Part shown: positions 45,105-57,000 of the stretch, piece after piece | Numbering within the stretch: position 1 is the first letter of the stretch | Layout of the letters: each line of letters starts with the position of its first letter | Assembly: GCF_037392515.1 (NCBI RefSeq) | Contig: NC_090281.1 | Location: forward strand, 47,964,645-48,028,644 | From: Haliotis asinina | Lineage: Eukaryota > Mollusca > Gastropoda > Lepetellida > Haliotidae | Reading direction: 5' to 3' | DNA length: 64,000 nt | Translations under genes and position numbers: made by a program | The notes under the pieces: model-generated | What the model was told of the DNA's origin: nothing | The model's input: only the letters and a program-made list of their open reading frames with translations | Database searches by the model: none

Positions 45105-47385
45105 TACACTAAGGTAAATGCAACGACATGTTGGAACATACGGTGAGTGAGTGAGTGAGTTATTATTTAACGTCACGTCGGCAATATTGCAGCCATATTG
45201 TGACGAGAACGTACGTGACATAAAAAGGAATATATAGGCATATTATGAAGAACCTGTCGACGAAGACAGTAAAACCACTAGACTATCACAGTTAGTATTT
45301 AAAACTAGCGTAGAAACTTAAAAGTTAATATTATCACTATTGGGACAGTGATAAAAACAGGCTATAGATCGCCAACAACCGAAGGTAGATCACCATACTA
45401 GGGACCATGGGGACTTACAGTACCTCAGCTACCTGCATGGTCCCTACTTGGATTTACACCATCCCTTCAGCTGCTGGCGACTGTATGCAAGATTAGCCAC
45501 AATTTAAAATTACACATATTCTACGACTACAAAAGTGGAAGATTAAATCTGACTTCGACTGTTTTGGGGACTTACGTACCCTCTCAGGAGGACAATAATT
45601 TTACGGTACTTCAACACCCTTCGAGGATACAGCCACTAACAATCTTAGTTGCTAATTCAACTTCCAATCATAAAATATTTATCCATTTACAAGTCATGTA
45701 ACAGGTCTAATTCTTTTCAAAACGCAATGATTAAATGATAACGAACATTACTAAAAAGATCCTTCATAGTTCTTGATTTTAAAAAGTTATCCCTTGCGAT
45801 GGAATATTCAACACAGTCAAGCAAAACATGCTTGACTGTGATTCTGTCAGCACAAGGGCTACAAAACGGAGTATGTACGGTTTTATTTCATGTAATTTGT
45901 TCGTACCTACTTGCCTATCCCACCTCTTCTGCATCAGATCACGGATGTAAGACCTAATGATAGCTTTATAGTCAGTGTATGGAATAAGAAGTGGCGTCAC
46001 AGATTTGTTGAGTGCTGCTTTAGCAGCAAGGTCTGCCATTGTGTTACCAGAAATGCCTACGTGGCTTGGTAACCGACAAAAGACGATGTTGTATTGGCCA
46101 GTAGCAAGATTCTTATACAATTCAATAATATCAATTAAAAGTGGATGTTTACAAGAAATATTTTTAATAGCCTGAAGGCAAGGAAGAGAGTCGGAATAGA
46201 TTATATACTGTTTATGTTTAGGGTGTCTTTGGATATATTTAAGAGCTGTTAATATGGCGTTAGCTTCTGCAGTAAAAATACAGCTATTATCTGGTAAGCT
46301 ATAAGATATTGTTCAGGATCCAATGACAGTGGCACAAGCCACTGCGCCACCATCCTTGGACCCATCTGTAAATAAGAATTTATAATTGCTATATTTATGT
46401 TTCAATTGATTATATTCTTGTTTATATTGTAATTCATTTCTTTCTGATTTTTTAAATGTAGTTAATGTCAGGTCGACTTGTGGCCTAAACAATTGCCAAG
46501 GAGGAGAAGAAAGAAGACGGGAAGGAGCTATGTTTTCCAGCTCAGTGCTGGCAGCAGAAGTAAGTGGTTTTATTCTTAATCCAAGAGGCGGAACAGGGTC
46601 GCAACCCACGGCCAACAGGTTGGTGGACGAAATATCACAACGAGGGGTTGGCAAGCACTTAGCGTTACCCAGCACCCACCACGAGGAGGTGGCTTGCCAC
46701 GGCTGCCGGAACATACGGTAAAGTAAAGGATACAATATTCACTGAGTTTGAATGAAAACATTATCAAAACCCGTGAAAAATAAGGGTGCGGAAACAAACC
46801 AACTCGATGTTTGATTCAAACTCCGAAACTGTAGTGCATGTAGAAGACTGAGTTCCTATGCAGCTTGTTTCCCGCAAAAGAAGCTGCAGACAAAACTGAA
46901 GTCTCACAGCTTTTCATCATGGCATAGCTGAGACAGTTCAGCGCTCACAACAGAAACGGGGCCATTGCATGGTTCCAGGATGGTGAAGCCATAGTAAGTG
47001 TTGCTCGCTGTCGTCAGGTGTCTAAGGGGCAGGTTCCAGGCCACTTGTAGAGTACTGGACAGTAGAGCTCTGGAAGAGACAGAAAAACAACAATGGCCGA
47101 TTACCGATATGTTTTGCTCCAAGTCCACAGGAACCGATTCACAACTGACAGTGCCTAGTTGTTACAAGCTGCAGGAACGTCTGTATGCCACATGAACTTC
47201 GATGTTTTGTTCCGGAGTTTGAATCAAACAAGCACCCTTGTTTTTCGCTGTTTGACAGTGTTTCATTTTAGTCAAACTAAATGAATATTTAATCAGTTGC
47301 TTCACTGCATGTTCCAACATGTCGTTTAAAGTGTCCATTACGCACACAAACAGTCGCATTTACCATACAGTATATATGACCTCGC
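45105..47385. mobile_element. TIR foldback element interrupted by a LINE
   Basis: Left terminal repeat 45105-45144 plus 46720-46800, right terminal repeat about 47215-47385. The arms share CGACATGTTGGAACAT, TAGTTTGA and AAGGGTGC, and both have GGTAAATGC further out. A 1563-bp LINE sits in the left arm. Without it the element is about 0.7 kb and non-coding. Confidence 0.7.
45145..46707 (-). mobile_element. 5'-truncated I-group LINE with RNase H domain
   Basis: Read on the minus strand, it gives the ORF2 end: YKFLFTDGSKDGGAVACATV (first RNase H Asp), FTAEANAILTALKYI, YSDSLPCLQAI and FCRLPSHVGISGNTMADLAA, then a zinc-knuckle-like CSPCADRITVKHVLLDCVEY. There is one in-frame TGA near the start of the RNase H part and one deletion/frameshift near 45860. 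It ends in (ACTC)n. GGAACATACGGT flanks it on both sides (45133-45144, 46708-46719). The domain order fits the I/Nimb group. Confidence 0.85.
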
Positions 47386-47594
47386 CATGTCTAAGTTTAT
47401 ACACTAGCTACATAAAGAAACTGTGCATTGTCAAAATATTAGCCCAGTTGATAAGTACGATACCAATGTCAAAGGTACATGTAAACGTTAATGGAGGGAT
47501 CATGAGACCATAACAAGTCAGGGGAGTTTCAATTGGACAATCAATCACAATGACGTCACGAGTCCACAATCGGGACAGGAGTCAAACGACCATG

Positions 47595-47880
47595 CCCAAA
47601 GCTCAACAACGGGTATGTCCTCCATCGGCATTGCCATTGCATCGACGACACATAGAGCCTTTCAAACGTGCAAGGAAGGCTTGTGAGATGTCAGTTAAGT
47701 TGCCCTGAACAATCACCAAAGGAGCTCTTTGGAGTGCTGTTATTTCACCCCACATCATCACGGAATCATCACCAAAGCAATTCCTCTCCAAGACACAGAC
47801 TTGTGCATAACATTCTCCCACGCACGTTGACGTCCATCGTTATGGGAAATGTTGAATCTGGACTCATCTCTAAAAAGATA
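47595..47880 (-). mobile_element. Tc1-like transposase fragment
   Basis: Minus-strand reading gives DESRFNISHNDGRQRAW, then VLERNCFGDDSVMMWGEITA and PLVIVQGNLT, the DDE core of Tc1-like transposases (the second Asp region). Stops interrupt it and both ends are missing. Confidence 0.75.
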
Positions 47881-48237
47881 CAGCATTGCACCACACCTCA
47901 TTTAACTATAGAAATTTAATGGCGACAATGTATTTTAGTGTCTTGAAGACTTGAACTCATTCCTACTACTTTCTGGCATTGATAACAAAACAATAGTGAA
48001 ACAGTTGTCTTTGTTTTCTAGTCAGCTTTGCCTAAACAAAAGTTAAAGTTCCCCCAAATCTGTATTGTGTATTATTCACGTCTATTAACGTGTTTATGCT
48101 GGCGACATGGATAAACGCCAGTTGGCACCATTTTGATGGAATGACTCACTCGGCGGGCTTCACGCAACAGAAAACAAAATCACGAAAACACCAACCCAAG
48201 TTAATTGATGAAATATAAAAGCATCCTGGATTATTCG

Positions 48238-48375
48238 TCGTGCCTAGTGTTTAAAGCGTTCACGCGTCAAGCCACTTGTCACATGGATACACTGCATGAG
48301 GTCCATTTCTGCTTTCCCCGTCGTGATATTGATGGAATATTGCTAAAAGCGGCGTAAAACTAAATTCACTCACTA
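48238..48375 (+). repeat. SINE-B copy
   Basis: GTGCCTAGTGTTTAAAGCGT, CCATTTCTGCTTTCCCCGTC, GAATATTGCTAAAAGCGGCG and a TAAATTCACTCAC tail. Confidence 0.85.
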
Positions 48376-48379
48376 TCTT

Positions 48380-49085
48380 TCCACAACCACGGTCAACCAC
48401 GGTCAACCACGGTCAGTGTTTCATGGTGGAATATATAGAGAATATAATATGAGTGCCCATGTCATACAATGTTTATGACACAAGTTCCTAAATGTTGATA
48501 TTTCCCGAGCGAGAACAAGGAATATGCCGATATTTAGACACGACTGTCGTAAAGCTAGTATGATTGGGCACTAAGATGATATTCTGTTTATCACCGAAGC
48601 CGTAAGATTGGAGAAAATACACCCAAACTGAATGACAGAAATGACTGATGTTTTTTTTTTCCTGCTTCGATGTGTACCATATGTTCCTTATGTTTTATTG
48701 TTGTCATGAAATCATGACTGTGTATTGATTCACACATACATACATATTGCTTTAGCAAAATATGGAAAACGCGAGAGTCCATTATATTTAGCGGCAATTG
48801 ATCTATGTGAAACGGTGAAAGTGGGCGCAAGACTTTCATCTACACAATTTCGTGGGTCTTTTGTGATAATTTGCAAGCTCTGAGAGTAACACAATGACAT
48901 TTGTTGTGGAAGCTGAATATTTATTGAGCTGTTTTCTGACACAGTAAACCGGCTGTTACATGTTATATCAATAACATGACCACGTAGGTACCCATGCTGT
49001 TGCATTGTATGGTATTAATTTAAACTGTATTCCTTTTGGCAGGGGAGCTTCATATGAGAGGAAAGGTGTACATGTCCTAGAGGTT
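48380..49085. other. No gene seen
   Basis: A short CAACCACGGT triplication at 48378-48412; otherwise unique DNA with no domain. Confidence 0.5.
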
Positions 49086-49089
49086 TACG

Positions 49090-49265
49090 AGTAAAGATCG
49101 GACCCGTGACGCTTCGGTTTGGAGGAAGGAATTGGTTTTCAGCGACCAATGTTTGTCCCAAGATCGGGATCGGGTCGTCAGGCCCGTTGACTTGGTTGGC
49201 ACCCATTTGCACAAAACGATGCTCATGCGCTTCATCACTGGATTGACTGACCTAAACTAGACTTT
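49090..49265 (+). repeat. SINE-A copy, diverged, tail lost
   Basis: TTTTCAGCGACCAATGTTTG, GATCGGGTCGTCAGGCCCGT, TTGACTTGGTTGGCACCC. Confidence 0.75.
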
Positions 49266-50222
49266 TTTTAAAGATCGCTGAGACATAGCTATCTATTCTG
49301 TCGCCAGGTGTCAGTTAAACAACAAACAAATGAAACTAGAGAACGGGTGTAGTGGTGTCAGACTTAAAAACGTAATGTGGACTGGGATTCGAACTCACAA
49401 TTGTAGGTGTTTGGCTCGCCCAGGGAGTCAACTGCCCTGTTCACGTATCAAGAAATAGCGTTGAAATCTGTTAGTGACTTGTGGCTTCTCCATCGTCTTA
49501 TTTCGTCCGTTCGTTCGTTCATATTTTGTTGTTTGTATATATTGGTTATACACTGTACATACTACACAATCTACATCCGTGTTCTCTGTCATAGGCAATT
49601 TATAATGCACACGGGTTAACGAACATCTGTTCATGAACGTCATCATCATTTAGCTTTATACGACCGGGTGTCCCCTAAACAGTGAACCGGTTTTGACTCG
49701 CATTTTCTCAATGAATTTAGTTTCTCTCCCGCTGAGAAAATACTTGTCGTAAAACGGTTCACACCTGATAACTATTGGTTGTAGTTACGCGTAGAAACCG
49801 ATTTCACCGAGCGTGTAAAGAAAATTGAACACTGTACAGATGTTTGTTAACCCACAAACATCCCCCACCCAATCTGCGCCTGGGTGGCCTGTATACAACC
49901 CAAATATTCATTTTGGCATGATTTTTCCAGAACTTTCTCTCATCGAATGAGGTGTAACATAATTCGACCGTCCGAAGGGCAGTCCAAGTTGGATAAATAC
50001 AACACGCAGAAAACCAACATAGTAAAAAAAACCAAGTAATCAATCCTTTAACGAGGTCACCTTCTTCGATCTCTGTATTCGATTCAATCAGTACCCTTGC
50101 ACTTTTTCAATTTTGCCGAGGTAGCAGATGTCAACCTCTCCTTGCGCATAAATTATGGTATAAGTAACAAATGGGTCTCAAGTTCAGACACATGCAACAT
50201 AACATCATTTTGATTCTCACAA

Positions 50223-50388
50223 ATGCCCCGTAAACTAGTTTTACTTGTAGGTAGCCTGACTGCCTTTACAGCTATATACCTGTCTGTTGCCATGCTTACA
50301 ACTCCTTGGAACGTATGGGATCGTGGAGGGATAGAGACACGGACACACGCCACATTCCTAGGTACTGTAGCTGTGATCCTTTCAAACA
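50223..50388 (+). CDS. Candidate signal-anchor exon of the GalNAc-T gene
   Basis: ATG at 50223 opens MPRKLVLLVGSLTAFTAIYL, a short basic tail followed by one hydrophobic span and then a polar stem. This is the type II membrane layout of Golgi GalNAc-transferases, and the segment lies 0.9 kb upstream of the first catalytic exon in the same orientation. The frame stays open to 50432. The end given is a guess near the best donor (TAG|GTACTG, about 50362), whose phase does not match the acceptor at 51323, so a further stem exon may exist or this may not belong to the gene. Confidence 0.4.
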
Positions 50389-50576
50389 CTCATTACATGT
50401 CCTTGTGGCGAAATGTTATGGGTGATGAATGAATATTTGTGATACAATCTAACATTGAAAAATTGTATGAGATTTCGAAATTAATCTGAATTCTTTGTTC
50501 TTCCAAAATGTGTGTGAATACGAGGCGGTTGGCAAGGACAAGAATACCTTGTACACATATTCGTATTAACAGGTAC

Positions 50577-50733
50577 TGTGTGAGTCTGTTTTACGCCGCT
50601 TTTAGCAATATTCCAGCTATTTCACGACAGGGGACACCAGAAATGGGTTTCCCACATTGCATCCATGTGGAAATCGAACCAGGGTCTTCTGTGTGACGGG
50701 CCAACGGTCTAATCACTAGGCTACCTCAGCGTC
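50577..50733 (-). repeat. SINE-B copy upstream of the first GalNAc-T catalytic exon
   Basis: GTGTGAGTCTGTTTTACGCC, TTTTAGCAATATTCCAGC, GACACCAGAAATGGG, GTGGAAATCGAACCAGGGTC, CTAATCACTAGGCTACC. Confidence 0.88.
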
Positions 50734-51322
50734 TCCTTAGAAAGTAACATAACATGTGATATAGATATTACTAACTGGTATTTGAAAATAGCTGTGTGCT
50801 AACGGCAGTCATCTAAAGGAAGAACGCGTGTGTATGTAGTTCGTAATTCTAAACACACCGTATAGTTTGCCTGTACCGATGACAGTTAGGTGACACACTC
50901 CAGCCGATCACTATTTGTGTACGTGAATTTCATCTCCGCGTTCCATGTGCACGTTCACGAGCATCCAGATTGGCGCTGATCCTAGGGGAACCCGCGTTTG
51001 TTGTACGAGCTAACAAGTAGGATCTCTTGATCGCATTCCCCTTTTGTATGGACTGATGCTCTGCAACTTGATTGCTTGGTCCATCCCTGATTACCTTCAG
51101 AAAATCGAAATGAAGGTTGATAACTGCTGAGGGCATTCTTTAATAGCAAACAAAGAAGCCTCACTATTCATGATAAGAATGATAAGAAAGACAATGATAG
51201 ACAAGGAAAATTGCTTCACGCATAAAGCGTTACCCAATACATATCATTCTATTGTAAATTAGCCCTTTAACAGTTTGGCGCAAATCAATACAAATCAATC
51301 AAATATTTTGGCGACTTTTCAG

Positions 51323-51943
51323 AATACAATCTTGGAAGACAACAGATCAGCAGCTATCTGGTTCCGACCTTCCTTCAAACAAAAGTCTGTCACGTCTGAA
51401 CGATCTTCTTCATAAAATCACTAAAAATCATTACCTTCCGAATGATACCTATTTTGGTTACAACGTTTCCGTGAGCGACAAGTTACCGCTGTATAGAAAC
51501 TTAAGTGATAAACGACACTCCAAATGCCGTGACATAAAATATAATTTCACGGGTGAATTGACTGTGTCTGTTATCATTCCATTCTATAACGAAGCATTGA
51601 CGCCCTTACTACGCCATGTGCATACACTACTACACCGAACACCTTCATACTTGTTGAAAGAAATACTACTGGTAGACGACAGAAGCACATTTTCGTATTT
51701 AGGAGCCGATTTAGATCGTTATTTTGAAATACTGGACAAGAGAATAAGGATACTTCGAAACAAAAAGCGAGAAGGTTTGATAAGGACCAGAATGAACGGT
51801 GCCAGAGAGGCCAGGGGAGATGTTCTTGTGTTCCTGGATGCACACATGGAAGTTGGCGTGGCATGGCTGGAGCCCCTCCTGGAACGAATAGTCAATCAAC
51901 CACAAATTGTTGTTCAACCCGATATACCTGATATAAAATACGG
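51323..51943 (+). CDS. GalNAc-T catalytic exon (GT-A half, DAH motif)
   Basis: Acceptor TTTTCAG, donor GG|GTAAGT. The first 50 residues look like stem. VIIPFYNEA through GLIRTRMNGAREARGDVLVF and DAHMEV are diagnostic of GalNAc-T. The frame is open upstream to a stop near 51255 without an ATG, so an upstream exon must exist. Confidence 0.9.
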
Positions 51944-53944
51944 GTAAGTTCAAGATCCTAACAATTGTTTGCTCAATTTACTTTATAGCATATAAATATA
52001 GGTATCGCGGTGCATCCGTGGGAGATATTTTAAAATGATGAAACTTGATTCTTACAGAGAGTTATCCTGGGGAATATCAGGAACCTTTTAATTGGATGGC
52101 AAATGGGTTTTAGGTTGATTGAGCTATGAAAATGTTTTGGTTTATTAATTTGGTAGTATCGGTAAGGATAGATACCACTGTAAAACAACATGTGAAGGTG
52201 TCAGTAGAGTAGATTATGTCATCTCTTCACCAAACACATTGCCCTTATTTAATGATTTTCATATTGAGGAATTTTGTCCAGTGTTATCTGATGTACATGC
52301 ACCAATCCCTTTCAGCCTATATACATCAGATGGTCATAATACAAACCTGTCATAATTATATCCCTGATTATAGCAACACTCACAGCAAAAATAAGCTGGT
52401 TTCCGGAACACTGAAACCGAGAAGAAACGTCATGGAAACCAACATTTCCAGTTGGTTTCCAGGGAGTTTCCTATAGTTTCATTGTGGTTTCCATGCAACT
52501 GAAACTGCACCATTTCAGGATGGTTTCCAGTTCGTTTCATTACCCACTCCTCCAAGCGGGATCCAGTTGGTTTCCATGTACGAGTTTATTGTAGGTTTCA
52601 ACCTGGTTTCCATGTATGATTTTTTTGTAGGTTTCAACCTGGTTTCCATGTATGAGTTTATTTTAAATGAACACTTATGGTCATCTGTATCAAAATTGCC
52701 TCCATTTTATGTGGAATATTTTAACTTGGGACTTTAATATAAACTAGAACCTTGCCGGACGCATGGCTTACTGGCAAAAATTAAACCTATCTATAAGAAA
52801 ACAGGAAATCGTATGGACCCAAGTTCATATAGGCCGATCTCCACCTTGAGCTGCTTTGGCAAACTTTTTACAAGTATCATTAATGAGAGACTGAATAAAT
52901 GTTGTGATGATAATGACATTGTCTACAACAGACAATGTATTTGTTATTCATAATCTGATAAATCGTATGAAAAGGTGCAAAAGAAAACGCTTTTGTGCTT
53001 TTATCGATTTTTTACAAGTATTTGATAGAGACTGGAAAATTGGGCTGTGGACCAAACTAAGTCAAACTGATATCAAGGGTAAAATTCTGACTTTAATTCA
53101 AAACTATGTATAAGGACATAAAATCATGCGTTATGGTAGATTCTCGAAGATCAGATTTCTTTGATTGCCTGTCAGGAGTTAGACAAGGAGAAAACCTGTC
53201 CACTCTCTCATTCTCCATTTTTCAAAATGACCTAAAATCCCACCTAATGGAACAGTCTTGTGTTGGTGTTCAACTGGAAACAAATGATGATCATTCGATG
53301 AAGGTTTAAATATTAGCTCTGAAACAGTCGTGTCGTGGTAAAAAATAGAAGTTGTTATTCATAATGTAGTCATGCGGTCGTATTCGTCCAAACTTAAAAT
53401 GTCTTTAAAGAACTGCACCAAAGCCATAATAGTGTACCAGCATTATCACATTTTCCCTTCACTTGTTCTTCTTTTCAGACATCCAAAAACAAATCAGCAT
53501 TCAGTTGTCTGTGACGAATCTGACAAGGAGGAATATATCTCAAGACCTGGCATGTCTTCGGAACTGAGGTAATCAAATTAATTAGTAATCAAAATAATTG
53601 TATCAAAGAATAAATAGAAGGTGAAATCCAATACATTCTTCGTTTTCATCCAAAAGTATCTTCTAAAAATCCAATCAAGGATCTAGTTTACATGTTGTTA
53701 TAACAAGTGATATACATCAAGAGACGAAAGTATGTGACTGAATGACAGGTTGATAGTGTACGAGCATTATCACATTTTTCAATCACTTGTTCTTCTTTTC
53801 AGACATCCAAAAACAAATCAGCATTCAGTTGTCAATGACAAGTCTGACGAGGAGGAATATATCCCAAGACCTGGCATGTCTTGGCAACTGAGGTAAATTA
53901 CACTATTAGAAACCAAAATAAGCAGAGATGGTAACGATAAACAC

Positions 53945-54023
<79 letters not shown>

Positions 54024-57000
54024 GAGGGGGATTTGGGGGGTAGGGAGGGGGAGGCGGTAGTTTTGAAAATCTTGCTGATGATCGGTCCTACACTTATCTT
54101 GGAATGCAAGTTCAAGAACTCCATAATGTCCAGACTCAAGACAAACTTAAGGCTGGCAACCTGGAGCTCAGAGCTATTGCTTCAAATAAGATCAAAGTTA
54201 ATCCTTCCCTATTCTTTTTAGTAGATGATTGGACAAACAAGTCTTGATATTTTAGTGAATGCAATTGAGAAGTGACAGAGACTTCCAACACCTTGCCGAT
54301 GGTTGGCACAAACGATATATCTTAAATTACAAGATGGCATAGTTTCGACAACGCTCGTTTCATATAAGGTGACTCCGAGGTCGCATCCATGGAATTCCTT
54401 GCTTCATATGCACCACCAAAGCATCATCTGATGAAATAATATGTGCAAAAGTACACAAGAAAAGTCTCTCATGAAGAAAAACAACCTTTCCGAATTGGGA
54501 TATATAATGACAGTCACTTCCGAATTGTATTTGCTAAAGTACCATTCTCGTGGAATGTCGGTTGTGCAATAAGACTTCAGTGGATGTCACAAACAGCATA
54601 TATTTAATGACATGATACCACAGCTTCAATAACCCTCTTTCCAGCCATGTGGCGTAGACTCCGCGATTCATGGTACAAGCTTAAACATGTCCATGACTTC
54701 ATGAAAATGATGCTTTTAAATTTCTTTGGAATGAGCTCATATACAGCTTAGGTAGAATTCATGCCAACTGATAATATTTGTTCCTGTTTTTTTGTAGCCA
54801 GTGATTACATTTATGAAACTGCCTGTCCCCTTTAACTTTTGTGATTGGCACGATTCAGGAAAAGCGTGCTGCTGAATGCTGACTTCGTCTTTGAATCTTT
54901 GCATCCTAAGTACACTATCGTCCTGCTCCCATTACCCCAGCTACCGGACGCAACAACCATGTACTGATGAAAGTACAAATGAAACAATGTCTGAAAATGG
55001 CATTGAGTAACATTTTTTATTAAGGTTTTATTTTATCGTCAAATCGTCAAATCGGCAAAATTTCAGCCATACCGTCACGGGAACAATCATTTATAATTTG
55101 TTTACAATAAAACCGTACCGATGAATTTCACTTTAAACAAACATTGTATACAGACTAGAGTGAAATTTAGATTGCGAATCCTCATAATGTTACCTTGTTA
55201 GTTGAACAAGTAAATGTCAAAATTTTAGTCATTGTAGGATAAAAGTTGTTAAACAAACGATCATAGTGTCACATCCCTTCTATTGCTCTTTATTGCAAAG
55301 GGGTTTGCACATTCAGTGAAATACCAAGAACAAGTCGGATTGGTCTCAATTAACGCTCACCCTAGCTAGATGAAATCACACCTTCATGCACTGTTCATTG
55401 TTTAACAAAATAGCCATACATTTTAAGAACAAACTAAAACAAACTTAGTAGTAGCATTTGGGTAGCTTGGCACACCCACACCACGTACCTAAAATTTGCC
55501 ATCTGTAAAGATCCGGGTTAGAATTGGTCTTCAGCAACCGTCTTTGTGACTAACGGGATCGTGTGTTCAGATTCGCTGACTTGGTTGACACATGCCATGG
55601 CATCCCATTTGCGTAGATCGGTGATCATGACGTTGACCACTGAATGATCTGTTCTAGACGCGAAAAGTTACAGACCGTTAGTATTGAGATGGAATATAAA
55701 CAACATACTAAACAACCTGAGACTCGCCGATTCTTATTCCTTGCAATCCCGTCTCTTTTGTTCTTGTGGTGTTTGTGTGTGTCTGTGTGTGTGTGTGTGT
55801 GTCTCTGTGTGTGTGTGTGTTTTCTCTGTGTGTGTCTGTGTGTGTGTGTGTGTCTGTGTTGGCGTGGGAGAAAGGGTGTGTGGTGGGGGAGGTCTTTACA
55901 CGGTTTGTTGCTAATGAAGTCGTGAATGGGCTGCTCTTCAAGCATGATCGCAAGTATTAGTGTGGTCTGATGTAGCGCTCAGGTGTAATATCACAATTTT
56001 GTAAATTGCAGGGATAGCCGCTTTCAAACTGTTCCGTTATTATTCGTCGCATATTCATATCTCTGACCATTATCCAAAGACTAAATACCCTGGGCCCTCT
56101 TGCACAGAGCAGTCTTAGTTACAATCAATCTTAGGCCCCTACAATCAACTTTACAATCATCGTACAATTGCCCTAATCCACTTGCACAAAGACGATCTTA
56201 AGACAGCATGGGCTTAAGATCGCAATCTTAACTAAGATCGAACTCTTCAACGTTGGAGGTAAAACTTTCTTAAACTCGACTCCTGTCTACAGTTGTCTTC
56301 AAGTGCGCAAAGAATGCAGCGCAAGTAAAACGTGGAACTGGTTACTGCACGCACCTGACATTCCTGCCTTAACCGCACCTTGCAGATTTTTCATAAAAAC
56401 AAAACAAAAAAAACAAAAAAAACAACAAAAACAACAACAACAACAAAAAAACAAAGCAAAAAACAAGCAAAAACACCCCACAAATCTTTGTAATGATAAC
56501 GTGGAAGATAACATATATGGTACCTCGTACCTCGTGGGCTATTCTCTAATTTTTCTACATTCTAATATTATTTATGAACTAAGAATGTCATACTGCAACC
56601 ACAGAAATATCACGTTTTATGATAAAATATTGAAATACAAACAAGTACATTAACAAATTTGGGTTTTGAGTTACTGACCTAGTACTCATGAAAATTAAAA
56701 GATAACATAAATTATAAACAAAATGTCCTTATGATACAACACCTAATTTACCATGATTTGTCAATGGCTGTCAATGAGTCTGTGTTTGGCATCTGGTTGG
56801 TGTTATTTGGAGTAAAATCCCAAATATATCCCACAAGCATTAGATGTGTAAAGATATGAAAGTGTGACATGAAAGTGGGAGTGATGAGGAAAATGCATGA
56901 CAGGGAAATATGAAAACGTTATTATTCAGTGTGTCTTGTATGTGTTGTTAAATACTTATCTAAAGTATGTTAACTGCGTTACGCTATTTTGTTGATAATT

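Noticed and set aside
45979-46175. Plus-strand frames overlapping the LINE
   Set aside because: Antisense shadows of the RNase H domain on the minus strand.
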